Notes: generated from the sequence alone by a model not told the origin. Shown: positions 17,345 to 26,882, counted from the stretch's first letter. The stretch is 64,000 nt of DNA from Streptomyces corallincola (GCF_019104725.1 NZ_JAHRXF010000019.1:1-64000), one strand, 5' to 3'. Made by a program: numbers and translations.

Positions 17345-19141
17345 CTACTTGGTGTAGAGCGCCTCGATCTCGGGGGCGTAGTCCTTGGTCACCACGTTCC
17401 GCTTGAGTTTGAGGGACGGGGTCAGGTGACCGGACTCCTCGGTGAACTGGGCGGGGAGGATACGGAACTTCCGGACGGACTCCGCCTTGGAGACCGCGGA
17501 GTTGCCGTCGTCCACGGCGGACTGGATCGCGGCGTGCAGATCGGGATCGTCGCGGAGGGACGCGGCCGTGGACCCGGCGGGCTTGCCGTGCTCGGCGGCC
17601 CACCGCCCGAGGAACTCCTCGTCGATGGTGACGAGGGCACCGACGAAGGGCCGCCCGTCACCGACGACCATGCACTCGGCGACGAGGGCGTGGGCGCGGA
17701 TGCGGTCCTCGATCACCGCCGGGGCGACGTTCTTGCCGCCCGCCGTGACGATGATCTCCTTCTTGCGCCCGGTGATCCGCAGATACCCGTCCTCGTCCAG
17801 CGTCCCGATGTCCCCGGTGTGGAACCACCCGTCGGCCAGCGCCTCGGCGGTGGCGCCGGGGTTGTTCCAGTACTCCTTGAACAGGTGCTCCCCGTGCAGC
17901 AGCACCTCCCCGTCGTCCGCTATCCGGATGACGGAACCGGGCAGCGGCTGCCCCACCGTGCCGATCTTCTGCCGATCCCAGGGGTTGAACGCGGTCGCGG
18001 CACAGGACTCGGTGAGCCCGTACCCCTCCAGCACCGTGAACCCGATGCCCCGGAAGAAGTGTCCGAGCCGCTCGCCCAGCGGAGCCCCGCCGGAGATGGC
18101 GTACTCGCCCCGCCCGCCGAGCACCGCGCGCAACCTGCTGTAGACGACCTTGTCGAAGACCTTGTGCTTGAGGCGCAGCTTCAGCGAGGGCCCCGCCGGG
18201 GTGTCCAGCGCCCTGCTGTAGGCGATCGCGGTGTCGGCGGCCTTGTCGAAGACGGCACCCTTGCCGTCGGCCTGCGCCTTGGCGCGCGCGGAGTTGTAGA
18301 CCTTCTCGAAGACCCGCGGGACACCGAGGATCAGCGTCGGCCGGAACGAGGCCAGCTCGTCGGTGAGGTTCTTGATGTCGGGGACGGTGCCCAGTTTGAT
18401 CGGCGCCATCATCGGCGCGACCTGCACCAGCCGCCCGAAGACATGCGCGAGCGGCAGGAACAGCAGCACCGAGCACTCGCCGGTGCGGAACAGCGGACGC
18501 AGCCGCTCCACCACGTTCCCGCACTCCGCGAAGAACGCACGGTGGGTGAGGACGCACCCCTTGGGGCGTCCGGTCGTCCCGCTGGTGTAGACGATGGTCG
18601 CGGGGTCGTCCGCGCGGGCCAGCGAGCCGCGCTCCTCGACCGTCGCGTCCGAGACGTCCTGTCCGAGCCGGGCCAGCTCGTCGAGGCCGCCCGCCTCGAT
18701 CTGCCACACGTGCTTCAGCGCGGGCAGCGACTCCCGTACGGAGTCCACGGCGGCGGCGTGCGCGTCCAGCTCCACGAAACAGGCGGTCGCGCCCGAGTCG
18801 GAGAGAATCCAGCGCACCTGCTCCGGCGAACTCGTCTCGTACACCGGCACGGTCACCGCGCCCGCGCTCCAGATGGCGAAGTCCAGCAGGGTCCACTCGT
18901 AGCGCGTCCGGGACATCAGCCCGACCCGGTCGCCCGGCTGCACCCCGGCGGCGACGATCCCCTTGGCGGCGGTGTGCACCTCCGCGAGGAACCGCCGCGC
19001 GGTGACGTCCTGCCAGGCACCGCCCACCTTGCGGGCGATGACGGCGACATCGGGATGCTGCGCGGCGTTTCTCCGGACGATGTCGGTCAGGTTGCCGTCC
19101 GCGGGGACCTCGTACAAAGCCGGAAGGCTGAACTCGCGCAA
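17345..19141 (-). CDS. Long-chain acyl-CoA synthetase (AMP-forming)
   Basis: A 598-residue member of the ANL superfamily that activates fatty acids to acyl-CoA through acyl-AMP. The P-loop YTSGTTGRPKG, the adenine-binding YGLTESCAA, FHTGDIG and the catalytic-lysine hinge GRKKEII are all present. The length and N-terminus match bacterial FadD-type proteins. The start is TTG at 19141, supported by GAGGAG 13 bases upstream. It is transcribed away from the phosphoesterase gene. Chain-length specificity cannot be read from sequence. Confidence 0.92.
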   Translation of the reverse strand: MREFSLPALYEVPADGNLTDIVRRNAAQHPDVAVIARKVGGAWQDVTARRFLAEVHTAAKGIVAAGVQPGDRVGLMSRTRYEWTLLDFAIWSAGAVTVPVYETSSPEQVRWILSDSGATACFVELDAHAAAVDSVRESLPALKHVWQIEAGGLDELARLGQDVSDATVEERGSLARADDPATIVYTSGTTGRPKGCVLTHRAFFAECGNVVERLRPLFRTGECSVLLFLPLAHVFGRLVQVAPMMAPIKLGTVPDIKNLTDELASFRPTLILGVPRVFEKVYNSARAKAQADGKGAVFDKAADTAIAYSRALDTPAGPSLKLRLKHKVFDKVVYSRLRAVLGGRGEYAISGGAPLGERLGHFFRGIGFTVLEGYGLTESCAATAFNPWDRQKIGTVGQPLPGSVIRIADDGEVLLHGEHLFKEYWNNPGATAEALADGWFHTGDIGTLDEDGYLRITGRKKEIIVTAGGKNVAPAVIEDRIRAHALVAECMVVGDGRPFVGALVTIDEEFLGRWAAEHGKPAGSTAASLRDDPDLHAAIQSAVDDGNSAVSKAESVRKFRILPAQFTEESGHLTPSLKLKRNVVTKDYAPEIEALYTK

Positions 19142-19451
19142 GACTGCTGCTCCTCATAGGGCGCCGGCGCCACGACACTGTGTGATGCGACGGTGTGGTC
19201 CAAGGCTCGGGCAGTGCTCCGTACGCCGGGTTCCGCTGACGGACACCGACGTGCCGGAGCACGACTGGACGGGCCGGACGTTACCCGCCGGTATGGCGTC
19301 TACGACAGGGGGGCCGGTCGAGATGTTCGCCGCGTCACACAGGATGACTCTCCTTCGCAGACAGTAGTCCACACCCCCTCCGACCGGCGAGTAACCGCAG
19401 GCCACGACCCCGACTGTTCACGCGGACCGCACACGCCTACCCTTGATCGCC
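19142..19451. other. Divergent intergenic region
   Basis: About 310 bases between the divergent synthetase and phosphoesterase genes. A TACCCT -10 candidate (19438-19443) ends nine bases before the phosphoesterase ATG, which would give a near-leaderless transcript. I see no gene, RNA or clear operator here. Confidence 0.4.
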
Positions 19452-20249
19452 ATGTCACCCTCACGCCCCGTCGGCCGTCGGCACCGGGTCCACGTGGTCA
19501 GCGACGTGCACGGCAACGCACGCGACCTCGCGCGGGCCGGTGAGGGCGCGGACGCGCTGATCTGCCTCGGCGACCTCGTCCTGTTCCTGGACTACCACGA
19601 CCACGCGCGCGGCATCTTCCCCGACCTGTTCGGCAAGGAGAACGCCGACCGTCTCGTGGAATTCCGCACCGCCCGCCGCTTCGACGAGGCCCGCGCCTTC
19701 GGTGCCCGGCTCTGGGCCGACCTCGGCGAGGACCACGGCAACGCGATCCGGCGCGGGGTGCGGAGGCAGTACGCCGAACTCTTCGCCGCCTTCCCCACCC
19801 CCACGTACGCCACCTACGGCAACGTGGACATGCCCGACCTGTGGCCCGAGTACGTCCGCCCCGGCACCACCGTCCTCGACGGACAGCGCGCCGAGATCGG
19901 CGGCCTCGTCTTCGGCTTCGTCGGCGGCGGCCTCACCACCGCCATGCGCACCCCCTACGAGGTCACCGACGAGGAGTACGCGGCGAAGATCGAGGCCCTC
20001 GGCGAGGTGGACGTGCTCTGCACCCACATCCCGCCCGAGGTCCCCGAGCTGGTCTACGACACCGTCGCGCGCCGCTTCGAACGCGGCAGCCGCGCCCTGC
20101 TGGACGCCATCCGCCGCACCCGGCCCCGCTACTCCCTCTTCGGCCACGTCCACCAGCCGCTCGCCCGCCGGATGCGGATCGGCGCCACCGAGTGCGTCAA
20201 CGTCGGCCACTTCGCCGCCACCGGCACGCCCTGGGCGCTGGAGTGGTGA
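19452..20249 (+). CDS. Metallophosphoesterase
   Basis: A 265-residue calcineurin-like hydrolase with the metal motifs SDVHGN, CLGDLV, YGNVD and the C-terminal FGHVHQP. These coordinate a dinuclear metal centre for phosphoester hydrolysis. The ATG at 19452 is preferred to the in-frame TTG nine bases earlier. The substrate is open; relatives act on phosphodiesters or nucleotides. Likely to be transcribed separately from the SRPBCC gene, which is 137 bases downstream. Confidence 0.88.
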   Translation: MSPSRPVGRRHRVHVVSDVHGNARDLARAGEGADALICLGDLVLFLDYHDHARGIFPDLFGKENADRLVEFRTARRFDEARAFGARLWADLGEDHGNAIRRGVRRQYAELFAAFPTPTYATYGNVDMPDLWPEYVRPGTTVLDGQRAEIGGLVFGFVGGGLTTAMRTPYEVTDEEYAAKIEALGEVDVLCTHIPPEVPELVYDTVARRFERGSRALLDAIRRTRPRYSLFGHVHQPLARRMRIGATECVNVGHFAATGTPWALEW

Positions 20250-20386
20250 GCACCCCGGCCCGCCCGGTTCCGCGGGGACGGGGTGGAGGCGGGCGTCCGG
20301 CGGCGCGGTAGCCTTCACGCTGCACGGACGTGCGCGGCCCGCGCATGTCGCAGACCCACCGGCCCGCTTCTGGAGGAGCCACCGCG

Positions 20387-20827
20387 ATGGCGGAACACAC
20401 CAGTTCGAGCATCACGATCGAAGCGGCACCGGCCGACGTCATGGCGGTCATCGCCGACTTCACCCGCTACCCGGACTGGACCGGCGAGGTCAAGGAGGCC
20501 GAGGTGCTGGCCGCCGACGACCGGGGCCGCGCGGAGCAGGTCCGCCTCGTCATGGACGCCGGTGCCATCAAGGACGACCAGACCCTCGCCTACACCTGGT
20601 CCGGTGAGCACGAGGTGTCCTGGACCCTCGTCAAGTCCCAGATGCTCCGCTCACTCGACGGCTCGTACCTCCTCACCCCCACCGGCACCGGGGCGACCGA
20701 GGTCACGTACCGGCTCACCGTGGACGTCAAGATCCCCATGCTCGGCATGATCAAGCGCAAGGCGGAGAAGGTCATCATCGACCGCGCGCTGGCGGGCCTG
20801 AAGAAGCGCGTCGAGACCGGCGGCTGA
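20387..20827 (+). CDS. SRPBCC (START/Bet v1-like) family protein
   Basis: A 146-residue protein with the opening SITIEAAPADVMAVIADF and the strand-rich pattern of the SRPBCC lipid-binding fold, close to actinobacterial polyketide-cyclase/dehydrase-like proteins. It probably binds a hydrophobic ligand. No catalytic residues can be named. GGAGGAG precedes the ATG. It lies just ahead of the ArsA-like ATPase, an arrangement that suggests linked function. Confidence 0.85.
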   Translation: MAEHTSSSITIEAAPADVMAVIADFTRYPDWTGEVKEAEVLAADDRGRAEQVRLVMDAGAIKDDQTLAYTWSGEHEVSWTLVKSQMLRSLDGSYLLTPTGTGATEVTYRLTVDVKIPMLGMIKRKAEKVIIDRALAGLKKRVETGG

Positions 20828-20885
20828 CCTCCGGAGCATCCCGGCCCGCCCGCGCGGCGGGTCCGCTCCGTTACCGTTCACCCTC

Positions 20886-22022
20886 ATGCGCACCCTCCTG
20901 ATCGCGGGGCCCGGCGGCGGTGGCCGCAGCACGGTCGCCGCCGCGACCGCCCTGCGTGCCGCGGCCGACGGCACCCGCACCCTGCTGCTGAGTGCCGACC
21001 GCGCGGACACACCGGCCGGGCCCGCCGCGAACCTCACCGTCCGGCGCCCCGACCCCGCCGAGGAGTTCCGGTCCGACCTCGCCGCCTTCCAGGACCGCGC
21101 GGGCACCGTCCTCGACCTGCTCGGCGCCGCCCGCCTGGACGGCGAGGAGATCACCCCGCTGCCCGGCGCCGCCGAACTGACCCTGCTGCGCGCCCTGCGG
21201 GACGCGGCCCTCTCCGAGCGGTACGACCTGCTCGTGGTGGACCTGCCCCCGCTGCCCGACGCGCTCGCGCTGCTCGCGCTCCCCGACGAACTCCGCCGTT
21301 ATCTGCGCCGCCTGCTGCCGCCCGAACGGCAGGCCGCCCGCGCGCTGCGCCCGGTCCTCGGCCGCCTCGCGGGCGTCCCCATGCCCGCCGAGTGGCTCTA
21401 CGAGACGGCGGCCCGCTGGGACGTCGAACTCGCCGCCGTGGCCGCCGTCCTCGCCGACCGCGGCACCTCCGTACGGCTCGTCGCGGAACCCGGCCCGGCG
21501 GGCGCCGACGCCGTGCGCACCGCCGCCCTCGGCCTCGCCCTGCGCGGGCTGCCGGTGGACGACGTGATCGCCAACCGGGTGCTGCCCGACACCACCGCCG
21601 ATCCCTGGCTCGCCGGACTCGCCGCCCAGCAGCGCAAGACGCTCGCCGAGTGGCAGGAGCCGTACCGGGTACGGACCGTGGCGCACCTCGGGCGCGACCC
21701 GCAGGGCCCCGACGACCTGGCCGCGCTCGCCGTGCCCGCCGTCAACCCCGCGCCCGACCCGGTCGAGTGGCCCGTCACCGACGCGCTCGCCGAGGACGGC
21801 GTCCTCGTCTGGCACATTCCGCTGCCCGGCGCGATACGGGACGAACTCGACCTGATCCGGCGCGGCGACGAACTCGTCGTCGGCGTGGGCCCGTTCCGCC
21901 GGATCGTCCCCCTGCCCTCCGCGCTGCGCCGCTGCACGGTGGCGGGCGCCGGGCTGCGCGACGGCGGACTCCGGATCAGGTTCGCCCCGGACCCGGAGCT
22001 GTGGCCGGGCGGCGGACGCTGA
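20886..22022 (+). CDS. ArsA/ParA-like ATPase with altered P-loop
   Basis: A 378-residue protein of the deviant-Walker NTPase class. The P-loop reads GPGGGGRST (8-16), where the family norm is GKGGVGKST; both lysines (the signature and the catalytic one) are missing here. A DLPPLPDALAL switch II-like segment (about 119) is present. The C-terminal third holds a strand-rich domain (VPLPSALRR) found in ArsA-like proteins. Without those lysines, ATP hydrolysis may be lost or changed. Known arsenite-binding cysteines are not seen, so an arsenic pump role is unlikely. Confidence 0.8.
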   Translation: MRTLLIAGPGGGGRSTVAAATALRAAADGTRTLLLSADRADTPAGPAANLTVRRPDPAEEFRSDLAAFQDRAGTVLDLLGAARLDGEEITPLPGAAELTLLRALRDAALSERYDLLVVDLPPLPDALALLALPDELRRYLRRLLPPERQAARALRPVLGRLAGVPMPAEWLYETAARWDVELAAVAAVLADRGTSVRLVAEPGPAGADAVRTAALGLALRGLPVDDVIANRVLPDTTADPWLAGLAAQQRKTLAEWQEPYRVRTVAHLGRDPQGPDDLAALAVPAVNPAPDPVEWPVTDALAEDGVLVWHIPLPGAIRDELDLIRRGDELVVGVGPFRRIVPLPSALRRCTVAGAGLRDGGLRIRFAPDPELWPGGGR

Positions 22023-22114
22023 ACGGCGTACCCCCGTTCGGGTAACGTCGTAGGGGCGAACCGTGTCCGGGGAGCCCGCGCAGTACGGGGCTCCGCGTAG
22101 TTGAGGAGTCCGCC

Positions 22115-22606
22115 ATGAGCGATGAGCGTCCCGCACCCGGTCCCTCCGAGGACGCCCCGCACGCGGCCGACGCCGACGCCTGGGCCACCGCCTGCGCCGA
22201 GGACCTCGCCGCCGAGAAGGCCCGCCGCCGGGCCCGGCACACCCCGCCGCCCGGCACCGCCGCCGACGAGCTGCGCCGCCTGATGGACGGCGTGGCCGAC
22301 CGGCTCGCCGGGCTCCAGTCCCCGTTCCTCCAGGCCGTCGCCGGACCCGCCGCCCAGCAGGCGGTCCGGCAGGCCGTGCGGCAGGCCAGGGCCGCCGTCG
22401 AACCGGTGGTCGAACGCAACCCCGAGATCTTCGACCACCTCGCCGCGGCGGGTTCCGAACTCCTCGCCGCCTACCGCACGGCCGTCCAGGGACAGGAGCG
22501 CCGCTGGACCGCCGGGGACACCGGGAACACCCCGGGGACCGGCCCCGGCCCCGACGACGGACCCGACCCCGCCGGCGGCCCCGGCGAGCGCATCGACCTG
22601 GACTGA
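22115..22606 (+). CDS. DUF5304-like small acidic protein
   Basis: A 163-residue protein with an Asp/Glu-rich start, a helical middle (ELRRLMDGVADRLAGLQ; RQAVRQARAAVEPVVERN) and a Gly/Pro/Asp tail. I recall this family beside glucokinase in Streptomyces under the DUF5304 name. It has no signal peptide or membrane segment. A GAGGAG site precedes the ATG. The function is unknown; it is possibly co-transcribed with glkA, 67 bases on. Confidence 0.75.
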   Translation: MSDERPAPGPSEDAPHAADADAWATACAEDLAAEKARRRARHTPPPGTAADELRRLMDGVADRLAGLQSPFLQAVAGPAAQQAVRQAVRQARAAVEPVVERNPEIFDHLAAAGSELLAAYRTAVQGQERRWTAGDTGNTPGTGPGPDDGPDPAGGPGERIDLD

Positions 22607-22673
22607 CGCCTTTCCGGCGCGGGGCCTCGGGTACGGTTGGCCGTAGCGGGGCTCGACCGGAACTGAGGGATTC

Positions 22674-23627
22674 ATGGGACTCACCATCGGCGTCGATATC
22701 GGCGGCACCAAGATCGCGGCCGGAGTGGTGGACGAGGAAGGCGCCATCCTCTCCACCTTCACGGTGCCCACCCCCACCACGCCCGAGGCCATCGTGGACG
22801 CCATCGCCTCCTCGGTGGAGGGCGCGCGCGCCGGGCACGAGATCGTCGGCGTCGGCATCGGCGCCGCCGGTTACGTCAACCGGCAGCGCTCCACGGTGTA
22901 CTTCGCGCCGAACATCGACTGGCGCCAGGAACCGCTCAAGGAGAAGGTCGAGGCCCGTACGGGGCTGCCGGTCGTCGTGGAGAACGACGCCAACGCCGCC
23001 GCCTGGGGCGAGTACAAGTTCGGTGCGGGCAAGGGGCATCGCAACGTCATCTGCATCACGCTCGGCACCGGGCTCGGCGGCGGCATCATCATCGGCAACA
23101 AGCTGCGTCGGGGGCACTTCGGCGTCGCCGCCGAGTTCGGGCACATCCGGATGGTGCCGGACGGGCTGATGTGCGGCTGCGGCAGCCAGGGCTGCTGGGA
23201 GCAGTACGCCTCCGGGCGCGCCCTCGTCCGCTACGCCAAGCAGCGGGCCAACGCGACGCCCGAGCACGCCGAGGTGCTGCTCGCGCTCGGTGACGGCACG
23301 CCCGACGGCATCGAGGGCAAGCACATCTCGATGGCCGCCCGGCAGGGCGACCCGGTCGCGGTGGACTCCTACCGTGAGCTGGCCCGCTGGGCCGGGGCCG
23401 GTCTCGCCGACCTCGCCTCCCTCTTCGACCCCTCCGCCTTCATCGTCGGCGGCGGCCTCTCCGACGAGGGCGAACTCGTCCTCGACCCCATCCGCAAGTC
23501 CTACAAGCGCTGGCTGGTCGGCGGCAACTGGCGCCCCGTCGCCGACGTCATCGCCGCCCAGCTCGGCAACAAGGCGGGCATGGTCGGCGCGGCGGACCTG
23601 GCCCGCGAACCGGACCCGGTCATGTAG
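22674..23627 (+). CDS. glkA: ROK-family glucokinase
   Basis: A 317-residue ATP-dependent glucose kinase. The ATP motif DIGGTK (8-13), the catalytic END(ANAAA) and the ROK zinc site, His157 with Cys167, Cys169 and Cys174 in CGCGSQGC, are all present. In Streptomyces this enzyme also mediates glucose repression of carbon use (established for GlkA of S. coelicolor). The start is the ATG that begins MGLTIGVDIGG. A strong hairpin follows the stop. No helix-turn-helix is present, so it is an enzyme and not a ROK repressor. Confidence 0.94.
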   Translation: MGLTIGVDIGGTKIAAGVVDEEGAILSTFTVPTPTTPEAIVDAIASSVEGARAGHEIVGVGIGAAGYVNRQRSTVYFAPNIDWRQEPLKEKVEARTGLPVVVENDANAAAWGEYKFGAGKGHRNVICITLGTGLGGGIIIGNKLRRGHFGVAAEFGHIRMVPDGLMCGCGSQGCWEQYASGRALVRYAKQRANATPEHAEVLLALGDGTPDGIEGKHISMAARQGDPVAVDSYRELARWAGAGLADLASLFDPSAFIVGGGLSDEGELVLDPIRKSYKRWLVGGNWRPVADVIAAQLGNKAGMVGAADLAREPDPVM

Positions 23628-23640
23628 CTCGGCTCACCGA

Positions 23641-23674
23641 GAAGGGGGGCGCGGTGTTCGCCGCGCCCCCCTTC
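23641..23674. terminator. Strong terminator after glkA
   Basis: A 14-bp perfect stem (GAAGGGGGGCGCGG with its complement) around a TGTTCG loop, followed by TTCT. It separates glkA from the EEP-family gene. Confidence 0.85.
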
Positions 23675-23717
23675 TTCTCTCTGCCCGCCGAAGCCCGGGG
23701 CACCGTACATTGACCGT

Positions 23718-24467
23718 ATGGCAACCCCTCCGCTTACCAACTCCCGGACGGAACCGGACGGTTCCCCCACGGTCCGGGTGCTGACGTACAACATCCGCTC
23801 GATGCGCGACGACACGACGGCACTGGCGAGGATCGTCACCGCGTGCGCACCGGACCTGGTGCTGATCCAGGAGGCCCCCCGCTTCTTCCGGTGGCGCAAG
23901 AAGCTCGCGCGGCTGGCCGCGGAGACCGGCCAGGTGATCCTCACGGGCGGCGGGACCGCGGCGGGCCCCGCGATCCTGTGCGGTCTGCGCGCCACGGTGG
24001 AGCGGACGGAGGACGTCCTCCTGCCGCTCACCCCCGGCCTGCACCGCAGGGGCCTGGCCACGGCGGTGGTCCGCTTCGGGGCGGCCCGCGTGGGCGTGGT
24101 CAGCACCCACCTCAGCCTGAACGCGGCCGAACGCCGCACCCACGGCGAGCTGCTGATGGACCGTGTCACCGCCCTCGGCACCGAGCACGTGATCGTCGGC
24201 GGCGACCTCAACGAACGCCCCGAGGGCCCGGTGTTCCGGCAGCTCGCCACCCGCCTCCAGGACTGCCGTACGACGGCCCCCTGGGGCGGCGACCTCACCT
24301 CGCCCGCGCACGCGCCCCGGCAGCGCATCGACGCGGTCTTCGCCAGCAAGGGCATCGAGGTCCTCGGCGCGGGCGTCCCCCTGGACCTGCCCGGCGTCAC
24401 CGGGGACGACCTGAGGGCGGCCACGGACCATCTCCCGGTCCTGGCCGCCCTCAGAATCCCCGTGTAG
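23718..24467 (+). CDS. Endonuclease/exonuclease/phosphatase (EEP) family hydrolase
   Basis: A 249-residue metal-dependent hydrolase with the EEP motifs: LTYNIRSM at the start, the metal Glu in LIQEAP, THLSLN, GGDLNERPEG and the C-terminal DHLPVLA. Substrates in the family range from DNA to phospholipids and inositol phosphates, and nothing here decides between them. There is no signal peptide, so it is cytoplasmic. ATG start; it converges on the membrane protein at 24494. Confidence 0.88.
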   Translation: MATPPLTNSRTEPDGSPTVRVLTYNIRSMRDDTTALARIVTACAPDLVLIQEAPRFFRWRKKLARLAAETGQVILTGGGTAAGPAILCGLRATVERTEDVLLPLTPGLHRRGLATAVVRFGAARVGVVSTHLSLNAAERRTHGELLMDRVTALGTEHVIVGGDLNERPEGPVFRQLATRLQDCRTTAPWGGDLTSPAHAPRQRIDAVFASKGIEVLGAGVPLDLPGVTGDDLRAATDHLPVLAALRIPV

Positions 24468-24493
24468 CACGCGTCCCGCGCGGGCGCGGGCGG

Positions 24494-25105
24494 TCAGACC
24501 ACCGCGCCGCGCCCCGGATCGTCGTCCTCGTCCTCGTCGGTCCGCATCCGCGTCACCAGCGTGACGAAGCCGCCGAGGAAGCCGCCGACCCCGGCGAGCG
24601 CCAGCCACCACGTCATGTCCCAGCCGAGCACCACCGCGAGGAGCAGCAGCACGGGCCCGCCGACGACACCGAGCCAGGCGAACTTGGCGGTGGTGTCGGC
24701 CTCGGGCAGCGGCGGCGGCTCGGGCGGCTCGAAGTGGCCCTCGTCGTCCTCGTCGAAGTCGTCGTCCGAGGGTTCCGGCGCGCTGTGGTCGCGCGGCCCG
24801 ACACCGGGTGCGAACGCGACCGAGCTGCCCAGCGGCCGTGCCGTACGGGGCGGTTCGTCAGCGTCGTCCGAGGCGCCGGGGGAGCCCGGAGCACCGGGCG
24901 CGCCCGGCGCGTCGGAGCCGCTCGCGGGCAGATCCCGCTCGGGCAGCGCGAGATCGGTCACCGGACGGAACGGGCGGGCGCCCGGCGGGTCCGGCGGTTC
25001 CTCGCCGTACCCCGCGACGATCGCCTGCCAGGCGGCCTTCTCGTCGAAGGGCACACCCTGCTCTTCCGGCTCGCGGTCCTCGCGGTCGGAGTCGTGCTCA
25101 GCCAA
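24494..25105 (-). CDS. Hypothetical membrane protein with acidic N-terminal region
   Basis: About 203 residues: a long disordered-looking acidic/Pro-rich part and two closely spaced membrane helices near the C-terminus (around WLGVVGGPVLLLLAVVLGW and the next GGFLGGFVTL), then a short cytosolic tail of alternating Asp/Glu. I favour TTG at 25105, which begins LAEHDSDRE; a GTG 27 bases earlier (25132) is possible. It overlaps the upstream esterase stop by eight bases, so translational coupling is likely. Function unknown. Confidence 0.75.
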   Translation of the reverse strand: MAEHDSDREDREPEEQGVPFDEKAAWQAIVAGYGEEPPDPPGARPFRPVTDLALPERDLPASGSDAPGAPGAPGSPGASDDADEPPRTARPLGSSVAFAPGVGPRDHSAPEPSDDDFDEDDEGHFEPPEPPPLPEADTTAKFAWLGVVGGPVLLLLAVVLGWDMTWWLALAGVGGFLGGFVTLVTRMRTDEDEDDDPGRGAVV

Positions 25106-25877
25106 CTGCGGCCGTCCCTTCCTTGCCGACACGGGGTGCGAGCCGGCCGATGAAGGCGAGGCTCTCCTCGAAGATCCGGTCCGCGTCGTGGTCCAACGTC
25201 GCCACGTGGTAACTCTGTTCCAGCACGATCTCCGACACGTCCGCCGACGACACCCGGCTCAGCACCCGGGCCGAATCGGCGGCCGGGACCACGTGGTCCA
25301 CCGCGCTGCGCAGCAGCAGCAGCGGCTGGGTGACGCCCGGCAGCTCGGTGTCCACCCGGCTCAGGAACCGCCGCAGCGAGTGCGCCGCGTGCAGCGGCAC
25401 CCTGTCGTACCCCAGCTCCTCGCCGCCGCCCCTGGCGATGTCGCTGGCGATGCCCCTGGTGGACGGGATCAGGTGCCGGGCCACCGGCAGGGCGTGCGCG
25501 GCGAGACCGTGCACCTTGTTCGCCGGGTTGACGACGATCACCCCGGCGACCCGGTCGCCGTGCAGCGCGGCCAGCCGCAGCGCCAGCGCGCCGCCCATCG
25601 ACAGCCCGGCGACGAACACGGTGGAACAGCGGTCGGCGAGCTGCCGCAGCTCGCGGTCCACCGCGGCGTACCAGTCCTGCCAGCCGGTGCGCTGGAGGTC
25701 CCGCCAGCGGGTGCCGTGGCCCGGCAGCAGCGGCAGGGACACGGTGAGGCCGTGCGCCGCGAGGTGCTCCGCCCAGGGGCGCAGCGACTGGGGCGAGCCG
25801 GTGAAACCGTGGCAGAGGAGCACCCCCACCTCACCGCCCTCGTGGCGGTACGGCTCGGCTCCGGGGACAACCGGCAC
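25098..25877 (-). CDS. Alpha/beta-hydrolase, carboxylesterase type
   Basis: A 259-residue hydrolase with HGFTGSP near residues 24-30 (oxyanion-hole region), the nucleophile elbow GLSMGG and a late DHVVP and YHVATLDHD that supply the acid and histidine. It resembles the Est30/monoacylglycerol-type carboxylesterases. GTG start. It begins a small minus-strand unit with the membrane protein. The substrate is a short or medium acyl ester at best guess. Confidence 0.88.
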   Translation of the reverse strand: MPVVPGAEPYRHEGGEVGVLLCHGFTGSPQSLRPWAEHLAAHGLTVSLPLLPGHGTRWRDLQRTGWQDWYAAVDRELRQLADRCSTVFVAGLSMGGALALRLAALHGDRVAGVIVVNPANKVHGLAAHALPVARHLIPSTRGIASDIARGGGEELGYDRVPLHAAHSLRRFLSRVDTELPGVTQPLLLLRSAVDHVVPAADSARVLSRVSSADVSEIVLEQSYHVATLDHDADRIFEESLAFIGRLAPRVGKEGTAAVG

Positions 25878-26073
25878 CTTGCGGGCTCCTGTTCCTGTCG
25901 GGGTCGCCCCGTCGCCCGGCGCCGAGGAGGCGTGCGCTGCGGGCGGACGTACGGCGGACGTACGGGCGGATGTGGTTCACCGTACGCGACCGCACTGACA
26001 CCGACCAGGGTCGTCGGGCTCATTGGGGGCACTCCGGGTTAAGGTCTGACCGACGCGAACGAGAGGCACACGG

Positions 26074-26844
26074 GTGTTGTACGGCACGATGAAGGTCGCC
26101 ATCGGGGCTCCGCTGCGGGTCGCCTTCCGGCCCTGGGTCGAGGGTCTGGAGCACATTCCGGCCGAGGGGCCCGCGATCCTGGCGAGCAATCACCTGTCCT
26201 TCTCGGACTCGTTCTTCCTGCCGATCGTCCTGGACCGCAAGGTCACGTTCATCGCCAAGGCCGAATACTTCACCACCCCCGGAGTCAAGGGCAGGCTGAC
26301 GGCCGCCTTCTTCAAGGGCGTGGGCCAGCTCCCGGTGGACCGCTCCGGCGCGCGCGGCGCGGGCGAGGCGGCCATCAGGTCGGGCATAGAGGTGCTGGAG
26401 CGCGGCGAGCTGTTCGGCATCTACCCCGAGGGCACCCGTTCGCCCGACGGCCGTCTCTACCGGGGCAAGCCCGGCGGCCTGGCCCGCGTCGCGCTGGCCA
26501 CCGGCGCCCCGGTGATCCCGGTGGCGATGATCGACACCGAGAAGATCCAGCCGCCCGGCAAGGTGATGCCCAAGCTGATGCGGCCCGGCATCCGGATCGG
26601 CGAGCCGCTGGACTTCTCCCGCTACCAGGGCATGGAGCACGACCGCTTCGTCCTGCGGGCGGTGACCGACGAGGTCATGTACGAGATCATGAAGCTCTCC
26701 GGCCAGGAGTACGTGGACATCTACGCCACCGCCGCCAAGCGCCAGATCGCGGACGCGGCGAAGGCCGAGAAGGAAGCGCAGAAGGCCGACAGGGCCCAGG
26801 CGGAGCAGGCGGAGCAGGCGGAGCGGGCCGACCGGCCGGAGTAG
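26074..26844 (+). CDS. plsC: 1-acyl-sn-glycerol-3-phosphate acyltransferase family protein
   Basis: A 256-residue PlsC-type acyltransferase. Motif I is NHLSFSD (His40, Asp45), the motif III EGTR lies in YPEGTRSPDG, and motif IV is IPVAMID. It transfers an acyl chain to lysophosphatidate in phospholipid synthesis. The C-terminus is a lysine/Ala/Glu-rich helix of 40 residues beyond the fold. GTG at 26074 is supported by AGAGG eight bases before it. Streptomyces has several paralogues, so the exact lipid is uncertain. Confidence 0.85.
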   Translation: MLYGTMKVAIGAPLRVAFRPWVEGLEHIPAEGPAILASNHLSFSDSFFLPIVLDRKVTFIAKAEYFTTPGVKGRLTAAFFKGVGQLPVDRSGARGAGEAAIRSGIEVLERGELFGIYPEGTRSPDGRLYRGKPGGLARVALATGAPVIPVAMIDTEKIQPPGKVMPKLMRPGIRIGEPLDFSRYQGMEHDRFVLRAVTDEVMYEIMKLSGQEYVDIYATAAKRQIADAAKAEKEAQKADRAQAEQAEQAERADRPE

Positions 26845-26882
26845 CGGCCGGGGGGCCGGGGGAGCAGGGGGAGGCGGGGGCC

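Noticed and set aside
26845..26882. GGCCGGGGGGCCGG hairpin as a terminator between plsC and macS
   Set aside because: The stem is short and the downstream gene starts immediately, so read-through seems more likely.
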